Source: Phlyctochytrium arcticum (Eukaryota > Chytridiomycota > Chytridiomycetes > Chytridiales > Chytridiaceae). Taken from it: 64,000 nucleotides of DNA. The position numbers were made by a program, and so were the translations under genes. The notes beneath the pieces are model-generated. The model saw nothing but the letters and a program-made list of their open reading frames with translations, was not told the DNA's origin and made no database searches. Numbering within the stretch: position 1 is the stretch's first letter; each line of letters begins with the position of its first letter. Below, in pieces: positions 26,333-37,801 of this stretch. The DNA lies in NCBI GenBank assembly GCA_025602905.1, contig JAHLKI010000014.1, forward strand, positions 496,001 through 560,000, given 5' to 3'.

Positions 26333-27094
26333 ATGCGATCCTCTACATTCATCACTGCCGTCTTGGCGTGCATGGCTACAGCAACGGTTGGCTTTGAGTC
26401 GGCCAATGCCGCATCCATCGCTCGCACCCAGTTCACCCGCCGTACCAACCTCACTTCAGAAACGGCCGACCCCAAGATGGACATGATTTCCTCCAATACC
26501 TCCCCAGAGCGTAGACCCGCTGTCGAAAAGTTCAAAAAGACGGATTTCTGCAAAGAATCCGGCCTTTTGCCATCAGATGGAACTCAGATCCGCAACGGCT
26601 CCTGCTCATCACTCCCCCAAGGTGCCATCCCCTCTGTCGACAACATGATCTCCTCCATCATTGTAGAGCCCGAGAATGGCGGCACTGTTGATGGAAGCAA
26701 AAATATCACCGTCACCACCATCTACGACAACCTCGACACGGGTTTCTTTTCCGACCCCCAAACCGCATACTACAAGATCCCCCAGACTCTCAACGCAGAC
26801 GGCAAGATCCAAGGCCACTCGCACATTACCGTTCAGGGCCTCGGGTCCGCCGACCAACCCCCCAGCGCCAAAATCTTTTCCTTCTTCCAGGGTCTCAACT
26901 CTCGCGCCGATGATGGCCGTACCTTGTCGGTCGCCATCCCCGCCAACACCATCAAGACGAACGGACTTTACCGCATCTGCTCCCTCTCGGCCGCCAACTC
27001 TCACCAACCCACCATTATGCCCGTTGCCCAGCGTGGTGCTCAGGACGATTGCATTCGCGTCACCATCAAAAACTGCGAAAACTCCGACGCGTAA
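26333..27094 (+). CDS. Secreted fungal protein, conserved unknown family
   Basis: An intronless 253-residue protein with a clear signal peptide (MRSSTFITAVLACMATATVG, likely cut around residue 20-27). After a variable linker it has FCKESGL, GSCSSLPQGAIPSVDNMIS, ITVTTIYDNLDTGFFSDP, YYKIPQTLN, GHSHITVQGLGS, FSFFQGLN, YRICSLSAANSHQP and PVAQRGAQDDCIRV. I recognise the same motif order in abundant, uncharacterised extracellular proteins of basidiomycetes and other fungi, some of which are misnamed in databases after a ribosomal protein. Four cysteines in the mature part could form disulfides. No catalytic motif is evident. Codon use is strongly biased to C-ending codons compared with its neighbours, consistent with high expression. 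Confidence 0.78.
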   Translation: MRSSTFITAVLACMATATVGFESANAASIARTQFTRRTNLTSETADPKMDMISSNTSPERRPAVEKFKKTDFCKESGLLPSDGTQIRNGSCSSLPQGAIPSVDNMISSIIVEPENGGTVDGSKNITVTTIYDNLDTGFFSDPQTAYYKIPQTLNADGKIQGHSHITVQGLGSADQPPSAKIFSFFQGLNSRADDGRTLSVAIPANTIKTNGLYRICSLSAANSHQPTIMPVAQRGAQDDCIRVTIKNCENSDA

Positions 27095-27890
27095 ACAATA
27101 CCCAACATCTCCGACATAGCTCACCAATAATGCATACATTTAGTACCTTACATAGTAGTTGATAATCCTTTCTTCTCCGCAGAGTTGAGATTTGTATTTA
27201 GTCTTTTTTCTTTCACTTGCTGTTGACGGCAATGTATAGAATGTACTTATTAATTCGCTTCAAAAAGCTTTAAACGTTTCCTTCTCAAATTTCCACTCCG
27301 TTTGCCAAAGACGATCGATCAGCATGGAACTTGTTCTTGGGCTATAGCAAAGTAAAAATAGTACACTATTAATTCATTTTCATTCTCAAGAGGAAAGGGA
27401 ACGTGTTAAAATAACATGAGCCTCAGATGTTGGAAATTCCATGAAGTATCCTATAAATAATCCAGCAACGCTTACCACTAACCCAAAAGACGGGTACATT
27501 GTTATTAAAACAGGGTAATCGACCGTAATCCGTTTTAGAAAGCTGAGGCTATAAATAGACTTTGGCAGTGTTCTTTCCAACGATTGTTTCTTTGCATACA
27601 CTCAATCTTGAGCCCAAAAGAGAATCAAGTTGACCATTTGACCGTGAAAACTTTTCCTTGATAATTGCTCGAACCTTTATATCTATCACCGGAACATTGG
27701 GTGTTTTTGTAAATGCGTCACCCAAACTTCGGGCGTATTGTTATGATGAGATGGCCGTAAATCCGGGCGGGGGCGGGGTTTGTTGGTGCAAAGCACCTAC
27801 CCATCCATACCAAAAGCATAAATTGGTTGTGTTGTGATTGTCACGTCCGACAACTCTCACCCTGTTTGAGCTATTCATCACCCGTACAAA
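27095..27890. other. Intergenic, nothing recognised
   Basis: About 800 bases of AT-rich sequence between the secreted-protein gene and the Rax1-like gene. It should hold the 3' end of the first and the promoter of the second. I found no coding region with family support and no RNA gene. Confidence 0.3.
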
Positions 27891-29253
27891 ATGTCGGCCT
27901 GTGATGCCAAACCCAAAACTACAAAGTCATCTGCTCGAACGCCAAAATCTCTCACATCGTCCAATACTGCCCCAGCTTGCCCGCGAATGAAAACATCCAA
28001 GGATATCGAGCAGGCCATTGACCAAGGCTCCGTCACGCTCAAACGAGTGTTGAGCGGGCAAACCTGTCCCCCCATCAGCTATGTCGACTTTAAACGCCAT
28101 ATGCAGAAGAACGGGAATGGAAACTACATCTTGTTTTACGAGGGCATGTTGGATTATGTGTCAGTGTACCGACAGTGGATGCAGGGAAAGGCTGAAGCGG
28201 AACATCAGGTCCGGGTTGCGGAGCGATTGAAGAAGGAGAGGGAGAACAAGGAAGAGAGGGAACGCGAGAAGGCCATGAGCGCAGCAGCTAACGCGATGGG
28301 TGGGGAAGGCTTGCAGTCTACAACGAATTTGGCGACAAGTAGTGGAATGGGCAATAATGGTGGATCACACTCGACAAATTTGGGGGCCAGCACCACAACG
28401 AGCGATTGGACTCTGTTTGTCGATGGACGGACTGCCTTGATGGAGACCGAGACCTCGTCGGTCCGCAGTGCGAGCGAACCCCCTACTCCCACCACTCTCT
28501 CCCGCCCACAGGTCCTACCCCTCTCCACCGAAACGCAAAAGGCTCTAGCCGAAGACCTCGACCTCCGCGCCCGCAAACTCTACGAAAACTTTATTCGCGC
28601 CGAGTCTCCTTCCGCCATCGACCTGCCCACCCCGTTCCGTACCTTGCTCCGCCAAACCATTCTCGTACCACCCGGCAGCTGCCCCCCGCACGCTCCATCC
28701 CTCTTTCTCCCCAGTTTCCAGCACACCCTCGGCTACATTGCTGACACGTACTTTAAATCCTTTCGACACCGCGTGCTGCGCAGCAATCTGGGAGCGTCGG
28801 GCGTGGCCAAGCGATATATTATTACGACTTCGTTTACGATTATCACCGTTATGGGAATGTTGATCAACGTGTTTTTGCAGCACTCGCCGTTTCTGCGGTT
28901 TGCTCTTATCCTGCCCTTGTTTGGGATTTCGTCCGGGGTGTGGCAGCTCCAACAAAAGTTTTGTCTGTTCAAGGGCCTAGCCGGCGTCCGGGAGGATATG
29001 GATATGGATATGTTTATGTGGTCCGCTTCAAATCGTAAGTATTTACTCATTGTTGTCTCCATACGGACGATCAGCTCATTTCCCACTATTTCTAGTTCCC
29101 GTCATTGACCCATATGTGCTCAACTCCCAAAAGACCCAAGCTCGGGTCATGTTCATTGGTTCCCTGCTCATTGCGCTCGTTACCAGCGCTCTCCTGGTCA
29201 TACTAGTACCCTGGCAAATTTCCCCAACTTACAAATTCTCATGGAGTGCGTAA
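27891..29253 (+). CDS. RAX1: Rax1-like RGS-fold membrane protein
   Basis: Two exons (27891-29034 and 29096-29253, intron of 61 bases with GTAAGT...TTCTAG) give 433 residues; yeast Rax1, a bud-site and polarity landmark protein, is about 435. The N-terminal half reads as an RGS-like helical domain split by a disordered insert: SYVDFKRHMQKN, NYILFYEGMLDYVSVYRQW, then after about 110 Ser/Gly/Thr-rich residues LDLRARKLYENFIRAESPSAIDL. Three hydrophobic segments follow at roughly residues 305-330 (YIITTSFTIITVMGMLI), 335-355 (FALILPLFGISSGVW) and 400-420 (MFIGSLLIALVTSALLVIL). PVIDPYVLNSQ before the last segment is shared with fungal Rax1 relatives. Likely located in the plasma or internal membrane; a link to polarity is inferred from the family. 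Confidence 0.82.
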
Positions 29254-31423
29254 ACAACAGACCGATTTTACTGCTTCTTTTTTTTCCCATCACATAAATT
29301 TGTTCATTTGATCGGCTGTACATTACATATCATACAAACAATTCGATACCCGTACCTTTCCTCAACAGCATCAATTCATTATAACAGCAGCAATGCCATT
29401 TTTCAATTAGGCATAGTTCGCAGATGTCCCCCGAGCAGCAAACAATAGGTCGGTCAAGCTTTGAACTCCTTTCAGCCCCACACCCAGAATCCAAGACAAA
29501 ACAAAGCCCTAAAGCTCCATCCCATCCCAGACCCAGAGCACAAAACCTGAAAAAAACTCAAAACAGCCGCAAAAAACCCATCATTGTAATCCAGCTGCAT
29601 TCGGGAGGTATATTCCTATAGCACACTTATGACTCAGGCCTAATCAATACCACAGTAAAGAAGACTGGGGGATGCGGTAGCACTGTTGGGGATACGACTA
29701 GGTAGCCCCGGGCTGATGCATCCATGAAGAGGGATCTAAGGAATGTGCGTGTTGTGGTGGTCATTGTCGATTGGGAAGGGGGTGTTGGAGCAGGATAGAT
29801 GAGCGCTTGACGACCGTTGCGGATCCTGAATGGAAGGTAGTCTGCCGATGGTGGTCTAAGCGTCAATATCCGCTTTTCTTCCCTGGGTTGTTCGCAGATT
29901 GGATTTTGAGAGGACAAGAGGGAAATCTGCAAACTTTGAAACTTGTACTGGAAAAAGATCAGCCACGTGATCTGTCTGTCACCAAGCAAAACGTCGACGC
30001 GACGCGATTCCCAGGCGATTCCACAGATTTCCCGTTCTGAGATCGGCTATAGTGGTGATAGGTGCGGCATCACCCGCATTATGCCACATTGCTGTGTGAG
30101 TTCTTACACTTTCCACCCTTGAAGAATTCCACGGAATGGCGGAATGGTGGCAAATGAACGAACATACGATATCTATGCCGGGTGGGACCATGAAAACCGT
30201 TGTGTTAAATCTTACTCCAATTCACGGGGTAAGGGCTATTCTGATATAGGACCGTCGTCGGCACCGTCGTGGTACCCGTCCCGCTGGCTTAAGGATTGTA
30301 AAGAAAACTTGGGTCTCCAACAGAGTCTGAACAGACTAGTTGGGCCAATCTATTTTCATATAGCTTACGCTAACGTGATTGGTATTGGGATTCGCTGGTT
30401 TCTCGCCGGCAGGAGGGTCAAAGTTAAAACTCCATAGTCGGACCATTACGGAAAGTTGGCAACGGCGGTTTAGGATGGCGCTCCGACCATCAGAAGGGCC
30501 AACTCAAATCAGGGGCCCCTGGCACGGTTTTCCCGGCAGAGTCCTAATGCTATACTATAAGCCGGTTTCCTCCACGCCCAGAGTCGTAAGAGTCCTGGCA
30601 AGGTGGCAGCTGAGAAAGGACAAGGGCGAGGCGACTTCGGCGAGGACCGTCTGCTGGCACATAGGTGGAACAGTGGTGGCAGTAGTAGTAGTAGTAGGAG
30701 TCAATGAGCAAGAGTTGCGACATCTTTGCGACCAATGAGTGAAGTGAGAATTTCCCTCATACAGTCTCAAGCCCGGGACCTGACTGCGCACTTGACAATT
30801 TCACAACGCGTCGCGCGACGCGTCTGCGTGTTCTCACGCACCCAAGATATTTTTTTACTCCACTTTTTGTCTACGCATCGAACGTGAATAAAGCGACTAT
30901 CGTGTACGGAGCCCTGTCTCTACGGGCGGGTATCTTCATTCGCTCAATAAATGCGCTTGCCGATTTGAACTGTTTCGGGTCGACGGTATCGGGAGTTTCT
31001 CCAGGCGTCTCGTTTCAAAAAGGATGAACTGCCCAGATGGAGTTTCTCTATTTCATGGCCTGTCTGAGGAATTCATTGGCCGTACGCATGTTGGCAAATG
31101 GCCAAGCTCACACTCTGTGTGGAAGCATTTTGCACGTGTAGGTGGCATGAATCTGAATCAGCTGATTCTGATGAGGGGCAGACCCGCCGTAGGAACGTCT
31201 ATAGGGAACAACGTCCTCGATTAGTTTCAGGGTTTCACCCACCCGAGGACGTATGTAGTTTCAAGAATCTTGCAGCCGGGGGTATTTATTTGTCATGCAT
31301 GGCTGTGCCGCTCGGCCTTACGCGTAATTTGGGGACCATCCTCAAATGTCAATTCTCCGAAGGTTGACTTTGGCGAGCAGACCGACGACGGGTCTTGGCC
31401 AGACCTTTTAACCCTTTACCAAC
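29254..31423. other. Long intergenic region, no gene supported
   Basis: About 2.2 kb. Open stretches here are short (under 120 codons), mutually overlapping and lack any family signal. The only ordered features I see are an 18-base perfect palindrome at 30806-30823 and a short GTA trinucleotide run near 30681. The right part should contain the promoter of the long disordered-protein gene. Confidence 0.3.
30806..30823. promoter_or_regulatory. 18-base palindrome with two ACGCGT boxes
   Basis: ACGCGTCGCGCGACGCGT is a perfect inverted repeat containing two copies of ACGCGT, the core of the MluI cell-cycle box recognised by MBF (APSES-domain) factors in fungi. It lies 600 bases upstream of the ATG at 31424. 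Binding by a dimer is plausible but inferred. Confidence 0.4.
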
Positions 31424-34400
31424 ATGGATCACCCTAATAACTACCACTCGAAGCAGCCTCTGCCAGCCGGCAAGCGACCAGAAGTCAAAAGCTCCCGTAA
31501 TTCTCCAGCACTCTCGTCCTCGAAACCAAAGTGTAAATTCCCATTGCCTCCAAAACCCGCACACCTACCCCCGGAATCTGCAGTCATTTCAAACTTTCCT
31601 ACCTCCAGGTCGTCCTCCTTCCCACCACCCCCGATGCCATTCATGCCCATGCCTCCCTTTATACCCACCCCTCCTCCGCAATTGGCTGGGACACCCCCAT
31701 TCCAAACGACCTCTTTGCCTGGGGTACTGACAACACCCTCAGCAGCAAATGTCACTCCTAAAACATCTCCTCTCAACAATCGGTTCAATGGCGACCGGCT
31801 TCCCTCTTACCGTGGTCAGAGTACCACTGAGGAAGAGGTTGAGGCACGCCAAAAGTATCATGAAACTCGTAACGCATGGGCATCCAAAGGGTTACAGCCC
31901 AGTGCTCTCACACCCCCTCATTTGGAGTCGGAACGGCAGGATCGCTCGAAAGCGACGGGTTCCTTGGAGGAGGATATTAGGCCCGCTACACCCAGTAAGA
32001 GCCGCACGGCTGACGATGCCTCATCTTCCCATGACAAAGTCACCCCAGGTATGCATCAGCGAATAGATGATTCTACGGAAGTTCTGAATACTTCAACTTA
32101 CATCTTCTCCAAAGCTGGTCGTGATCCATCCAGCAAGTCATCCTCGAAAGAGTCAATACCCCCCAAGAACTTTGCTCTGTTTGCCCAATTGACTGCAAAG
32201 AACAAGTCCACTATCAACGCAGAGCCATCGTCTACCGAGTCGGTAGCAAATGGCCAGTTCAAGATTAAGGCGGTGTCTTTGCCTGCAGCTGAACCGGTCG
32301 AAAAAGCTTTGTCCGGTCCATCATCCACCAAACGTTCTTCTGGACAGTTAGTCAAGGACCAGACCATCAATGCTAAAGAGTTTTTGGGACCCATTAAGAA
32401 GAATGATAAGGGAAACTCGTCATCTTCGTCTATCACCAATGAGAATGATTCATTGGGGCAGGCTAATAAGCACAAGTCATTAATCTCTACGGAAAAGGAC
32501 AAGGTCTCGTCTACAGAGGAGCGCTCTACAGTGTTGGCCAAAATGAAAATACCCAAGTTGCGACCTACCACTGATCCCACTTCCGCCAGCTCTTCCAAAT
32601 CGGCTCCTGCCATAGCTTCACCCGTTGCACCGGCTTCTGTATCGGCCAAGTCCAAGTTGTCCATACCCAAACAAGCAGTCCCGGCAGCAGTGAAGCCACG
32701 TCCAGTATTGCCTACTTCCTCGTATATGCCCTTTGAAGATGTCGTTGCCCTCATGATTCGCAACTCGGCCGCCAACGGCGGTCAGATTGTGAGAGAGTCC
32801 AAACCTGCCAGCGGTCGTGCTTCCTCTTCCACAGCAGCCCCTGCATCATTGTCAAAGGCAGCCACTTTACCCATCGCTGCCCCGCGCGTCAGCCGAAAAG
32901 ACTCTTCATCCGCATCTACCGGCACCACATCGCCCCTCGTCAACCGTAAAGACTCTAAAGACTCCACATCCGTGTCTACCAGCAATATATCCTCGCGCGC
33001 TAACCGAAAAGACTCTTCATCCGCATCTACCGGCACCACATCACCCCCCGTCAACCGCAAAGACTCCAAGGACTCCACTTCCGCGTCTACGAGCAATATA
33101 TCCTCGCGCGTTAACCGCAAAGATTCCACATCCGCATCTACAAGCAATGCAACCCCGCGCGTCAGCCGCCAAGACTCTACGACATCCGCACCTACCAGCA
33201 CGACATCTCAGTCTTCTCACCCTAAACAATTTATACCCGATTTCATGAAAAAGACGGCTGATCGGCGACCCAAAGCTGGGGTTACCACTTCCAAATCGAT
33301 CAAGTATCTGGGGCGACCGCGTCTGGAAAATAAGGCTGAACTGGAGATCCTGGAAAAAGAAAAGGTGGCTCGGGCTCTGGCTCGTACGGCTGGTGAACGG
33401 GCATCTAGTATCCATCCTGACTCATCCTCGTCATCTTCGTTGGTGGCCAAAAAGGAAACGACTGCAGTCGGTCGTGCAACCTCTTCGAAGGCGTGGCTTC
33501 CTGCTGGAAAGGCCTCCAGCTCGACCACAAGTCGTTCGGCAGCAAATGCATCTGTGGATGTAGTCAAGAAGGATACCAATAAACGAAACTCATTGTCCGC
33601 ACTCAAAGCATCAAAAGAAAGTCGCGATACCAAAACCAGAGCGTCAACGGCAGGTCTTATTTCCGACTCCAAGAAGGAAACCTCATACAAACTCAAAGCG
33701 TCGGAAGAAAGTTTCCGCAAGAAAGAATCATCAAACATATCCACAACACCGAAGGAAAGTCAATCATTGTATAAACGCAAGTCATCGACAGATAGTTTAG
33801 ATACAAACACTAAGGAGGGGTCATCGTACAAACCCAAAGAATCAGAAGATAGTCTACATACCAGCACAAAGAAGGAGTCATCAACATACCGCAAAGCATC
33901 AACAGATAGTCTAAGTACACACAGCAAGGAAGGGTCATCGTACAAGCGCAACGCATCAAAGGATAGTCTAGATATCGATACTAGAAAGGAGTCGTCCGCC
34001 CACCGCAAGGCAGTAACACATAGTCGCAACACCGACTCCACAAAGGATTCATCATACACAAGCAAAGCACCAGACAGTCTACATACCAACACCCGTGAAG
34101 GGGCATCACACAAATCTAAATTATCAAAAGATACTATCGGCACCGAGACCACAAAGGAATCGTCATCCGACCGCAAAGCCACGAAACAAACTCTTACGAC
34201 ATTTAACAAGAAACCATCTACAGAAAGCATTAACAAACCTGGCAAAAAGTCCGACAATGGTCGCGACAAAATCGGGTCATCTTCAACATCTCGCACAAGC
34301 ATCCAGTCACTTATTGACCCAACGGCCACAGTGGCATCACTTATAGCATCGCGTACTCCTACATCTACCAAGCGTAGTCGCATTATCGACGATGGGTCTG

Positions 34401-35790
34401 ACAGTGAGCCAGTGTCACCATCTCGGATTTCTGAATTAAGGAGACGCAGTCGTATCATTGACGACGATGAGTCTGACAATGAACCTGTATCACCCAAAAA
34501 GCCTCAGACCACTCAGAAGGACATTGTGCCTTCCTCTTCTCCCCAGGCGAAGGAACCTATTGTTCCTGCCAAGTCTGCTGGTAAAGTTACTAGCAAGAAT
34601 CACACTGCGCGTCGTGATAGTGGTGCATCTGTCTCTTCCACCGAGCCTGATTTTGAGGTCTCGACTCGCCGGATCGAAGCGACATCTTCTGGCTCTAAAT
34701 CCGCCCGCAGCAAAGAAACCAGTCAGACCAAACCGTCACCCGGTAATGATACGGCACTCAAGTTGGAAACTCCCAGACGGGCCGCAGCATCCCTCTCGGT
34801 CGACTCCAAAGGCAAGAACCCATTCAGCAAAACATCCTCCACCAGTGGTGAGGCAGCTATTGCCTCCAAGATGGAAACTACCCCCAAACGGACCGCAGCA
34901 TCCGTTCCCATCCCAGTCGATTCCAAAAGCAAGAAACCAATCATTACAACATCCATGACCCCACCGGCCCGCACTCGCCATGCACAAGTGTCTACCAGTC
35001 CCGTCAATGACGAGATACGTAGTGCCGCCAGTGACCTATTCACAGATATTCCCAAAGAATTATTGTCGCCCATCAAAGAAGGAGTGGTTATTACCACACC
35101 ACCCAACCGGCCTTCTCGGGGCAAGAAAGCTAAAACTGAGCAAAGGAACGACAGAGACTCGGCGTCGTCCTCGATGAGTCCTGTCAAGGAAAAAGCATCT
35201 ATTACACCTAAACGCAAACGGAGGGAGTCGTCGCCTAGTCCTACTCCCAAGAAACGTCGTATGCGCGGCGGTGACATATCCTCTTCTGATTCGGACATTT
35301 GGAGCGACGACGATACACCACCCAAAGCACCCAACCCTCGCAAGCGCAAGGCATCGTCGAGCCCTGAACCCGATGCACCATCCAGCCAGACGAGTGAACC
35401 GTTTACCGGCACTCTCAAAGATTTGTTACGACAGAAAGAGCTGGAGTTGACGCGAAAGGCGGCGGCCGAGTCTCCTACAAAGAAAGCAAAGTATAGTGAT
35501 GCATCAGCAAGCATAATGCGTAGTCCCTCCAAACCCACGGAAACACCCTCATCACCTCAATACATTACATCTCTCCCACCCCTCCCCCGCTTCATGTCCC
35601 GCATCCTTTCCTCTTCCCAGGCATCCTCCGCTCCGGCTGCGGAAATTATAGCGGTATACAAATCACAACGCCCACGACAGGTAAAGACCCCGCTCTTTCT
35701 GTATATCATCATATCTAATATTTTCATTAGGCATCAGCTCCACCTTCCTTTCCGGCCGACATCCCCCGACTCTTTAAGAACATTACGTAG
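31424..35790 (+). CDS. Large Ser/Lys-rich disordered, probably nuclear protein
   Basis: Two exons (31424-35680 and 35731-35790; the 50-base intron has GTAAAG...CATTAG) give 1438 residues ending FPADIPRLFKNIT. I do not recognise the family. The N-terminal 100 residues are proline-rich (PPPPMPFMPMPP). Almost all the rest is Ser, Lys, Thr, Asp and Arg, without hydrophobic clusters, so it is predicted to be disordered. There are two sets of internal repeats (listed separately) and a duplicated SRIIDD...SxxEPVSP motif (about 34375-34500). Basic clusters TPKRKRRESS and TPKKRRMRGG followed by the acidic SSSDSDIWSDDD suggest a nuclear protein and CK2-type phosphorylation. Many SPxK/TPxK sites could be cyclin-kinase targets. 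The C-terminal segment from about 35390 (LKDLLRQKELELTRKAAAE) is the best candidate for a conserved helix. Confidence 0.75.
32888..33190 (+). repeat. Tandem RKDS-Ser/Thr repeats in coding sequence
   Basis: Within the disordered protein, six degenerate units built on R-K-D-S-(S/T)-S-A-S-T-(G/S)-(T/N) follow one another, each beginning with (S/N)RKD. Two unit types alternate (GTTSP and SNISS versions), so the pair itself was duplicated. The DNA repeats are close enough to misassemble or vary in length between strains. Confidence 0.75.
33690..34190 (+). repeat. Tandem KESS/SxDSL repeats in coding sequence
   Basis: About eight units of some 19-22 residues with the pattern K-x-S-x-(D/E)-S-L-x-T-x-(T/S)-K-(E/D)-(G/S)-S-S-Y-(K/R). 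Every unit has a central serine flanked by acidic residues and a basic exit, a regular charge pattern that suggests repeated phosphorylation or binding sites. Confidence 0.7.
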
Positions 35791-36216
35791 ATATCGTAGA
35801 TAGTCGTTTGGTGGACTTTTTACATAGGGAATCCCTTCCCTTTAAATAAATGTTTGTTTTTTTCTGGGAGTATTACCGTAGCGAGGTGTTCAACCGTAAT
35901 GTGTTTTTGAGCATTTAATTGTGATTGTCGGAAGCATTGGGTCCTATCGTGGGATGTCCCAACACAATACATACATTAAAGAATACACATTGGATGGTGT
36001 GGAGGGTGTGGGGATGTGGTTGTTGAGAGTATACGCGCATCATACGATACCTGCATAAGTAAAACGAGCATCACATCACCAAACTCTTCATAATACATTC
36101 AAAAAAAACCAAAATACTTCCTTCAATCCTCTTTATGAGTTTCCGTTTGAAACCAACAAAATCAAATCCTGCCATTCAAGAAGACACCCGGAGAACGCGA
36201 AAAAAAAAAGTTGTAG
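35791..36216. other. Intergenic 3' region
   Basis: About 425 bases between the disordered-protein gene and tRNA-Asp. AATAAA at about 35846 may act in 3'-end formation of the upstream gene. Nothing else is recognised. Confidence 0.35.
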
Positions 36217-36288
36217 CTCCCAGACTGGGAATCGAACCCAGGTCTTCCCCGTGACAGGGGGAGATACTAGCCACTATACTATCTGGGA
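36217..36288 (-). tRNA. tRNA-Asp (GTC)
   Basis: A 72-base intronless cloverleaf on the minus strand. The 7-base acceptor stem pairs TCCCAGA with TCTGGGA, followed by discriminator G. The A box (TAGTATAGTGGCTAG) and B box (GGTTCGATTCC) are intact. The anticodon loop CTGTCAC contains GTC (at 36253-36255), flanked by a five-pair stem CCCCC/GGGGA. No CCA is encoded, as expected for a nuclear gene. Confidence 0.95.
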
Positions 36289-36304
36289 TTGATGAATTAG
36301 AGTC

Positions 36305-36640
36305 TGTTAGATGATGGTCGTCGTTCCTCTTAGATCGAAGCAAACTTGCCAAGATCTGAAGATTGTACGTCCCGAGTCTTCGTCTGACAGTCTGCCACCG
36401 TCGTCACCGTTTACCACCGTAGATGCCTTATTAGTTAGTTATCTCTTATCCATGTAGTACTATCAGTTGTCTTAGTTAGTCCTGCATCATCTTGCCATCA
36501 TATTGTATCATGACCGCAGAGGTCGAACCTCATACATTTATCAATATAAAAAGAGGCATCCTGAGGTTCCCCCTCAAAGGTTATCCTCAATCATCACAAG
36601 CTTCCTCATACCAACTTGTCTCTACCAGTGACCTTTATTA
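36305..36640 (+). mobile_element. Probable solo LTR next to tRNA-Asp
   Basis: A 336-base segment beginning TGTTAGATG, bounded by the direct repeat GAGTC (36300-36304 and 36641-36645), itself part of a longer exact 10-base repeat ATTAGAGTCT. It contains a TATA box (TATAAAAAG, 36545-36553) about 95 bases from its right end, as LTR promoters do, and it encodes nothing. It starts 17 bases upstream of the mature tRNA-Asp 5' end. That spacing, the 5-base duplication and the length near 340 all resemble Ty3 insertions in yeast. Against it, the right end (TTTATTA) is not the expected TAACA-type terminus. Confidence 0.45.
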
Positions 36641-36646
36641 GAGTCT

Positions 36647-37154
36647 TGAATTGGCAAATATATTACTATCAGCTTGCCCAGAAAGACTACCTGCGTGTGC
36701 ACAATGCACAACACAGACGAGTATCAGAGCGCAAAAGAATAGCATACTGACGGTATTACTTCATTATTGTGAGTGTTATTTGCGGCATGTGCGGCGGCTA
36801 TCCGAATCGGAAAGCAGTTAACCGTTCTCGAATACGATACTAGCGATACTCCAATGAAGGTAAGGAAAGGACTATTGTGTGAATCGAAATTTTAAAGTAG
36901 CCAGGTATACTCCGTTTTTGAACTTCACGACATGACTTTTCCAGTCATGGTCTACTCGGTTCTTGAGTACCACTACTGTACTTAAAGTAGATCATCGGGA
37001 GGGATAGGATAGAGGTAGAACGCCAAAGAATTTGCAAGACCGTCAAGATGTTCGTTTGAAATTATGGGTATTATAGATGAACACATTGTGCGGGATATCT
37101 TCATTTCAAGATTCAAGAGATACATGACATTGGTCAAAAGATTTGCCTGGGTCA
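36647..37154. other. Intergenic, nothing recognised
   Basis: About 500 bases of AT-rich sequence with no open frame or repeat that I can support. Confidence 0.3.
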
Positions 37155-37801
37155 TCATCTTTGGTGCATAATCTCACATGGCGTGGGGTTTTGACAGCTT
37201 CCATTGTGAGGTGTAATTTGCACTGACGGGTCATGAGACTGAATCAGGCAAGGGCGATTGGTATTGTCTTTGAGGTTGCCGGGGTTGGGACTGTTCTGTC
37301 GCCCATTTGTTGATGCGGGGATGACGGAACTTACCTGACATGGATGTGTCTGAACTGTACGATATGTCATTCCACGGCGTATTGTGAGGGATAGGATGGA
37401 GTGCAGTGTGTTGATGTATAGCTTGGCATCATTGTGGTTTACCTGAGTCTTGACGGGTAGGCGTTGGTGAGGATTTGACATTCGGTGGGCAGGTAGGAGG
37501 TTGGTCATGGTTTGGGGACGGGGTGATTTTGACGCTACGATCGTCTCGAGGTTCTTGAGGGGCTTGAGGTTGGGATGTTGGTGGCAGAAGCTTGGCGAGA
37601 AATGGCCATTGACATGTAAGTTTGGATTGCCGATATTGCCGACGTGATTGATGCCGTGAGATCGTCGTGTTGGATGAGGAGCTGAAGTGAGAATGCGCAG
37701 TGAGGAATCTTGAATTTGAGATAAACAAAGAAATAGTTTTTCTCGAACGGGTCAGGCCCCCGGAAGTGATTGAAAAGCGCTTCATCATTGATATTCGACA
37801 T
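37155..37801 (-). CDS. Possible multi-exon gene, unidentified
   Basis: Tentative. On the minus strand an ATG at 37801 opens MSNINDEALFNHFRGPDPF then NYFFVYLKFKIPHCAFSLQ and a helical stretch LTASITSAISAIQTYM, which has the composition of a folded protein. Further on, after a plausible acceptor (AAGACTCAG), NDAKLYINTLHSILSLTIRR appears and ends at a good donor (CAGGTAAG, about 37336). The segment between is Pro/Ser/Thr-rich and in a different frame. I cannot join the pieces with confidence or name a family. It could also be a decayed gene. Confidence 0.3.

Noticed and set aside
32888..34190. Repeats in the disordered-protein gene as a CRISPR-like or satellite array
   Set aside because: Units are in-frame, diverged protein repeats of uneven length with no spacer structure, and the genome is eukaryotic.
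34723..35538. 271-codon and other long antisense frames under the disordered-protein gene
   Set aside because: Produced by the biased Ser/Lys codons of the plus-strand gene; no independent signal.
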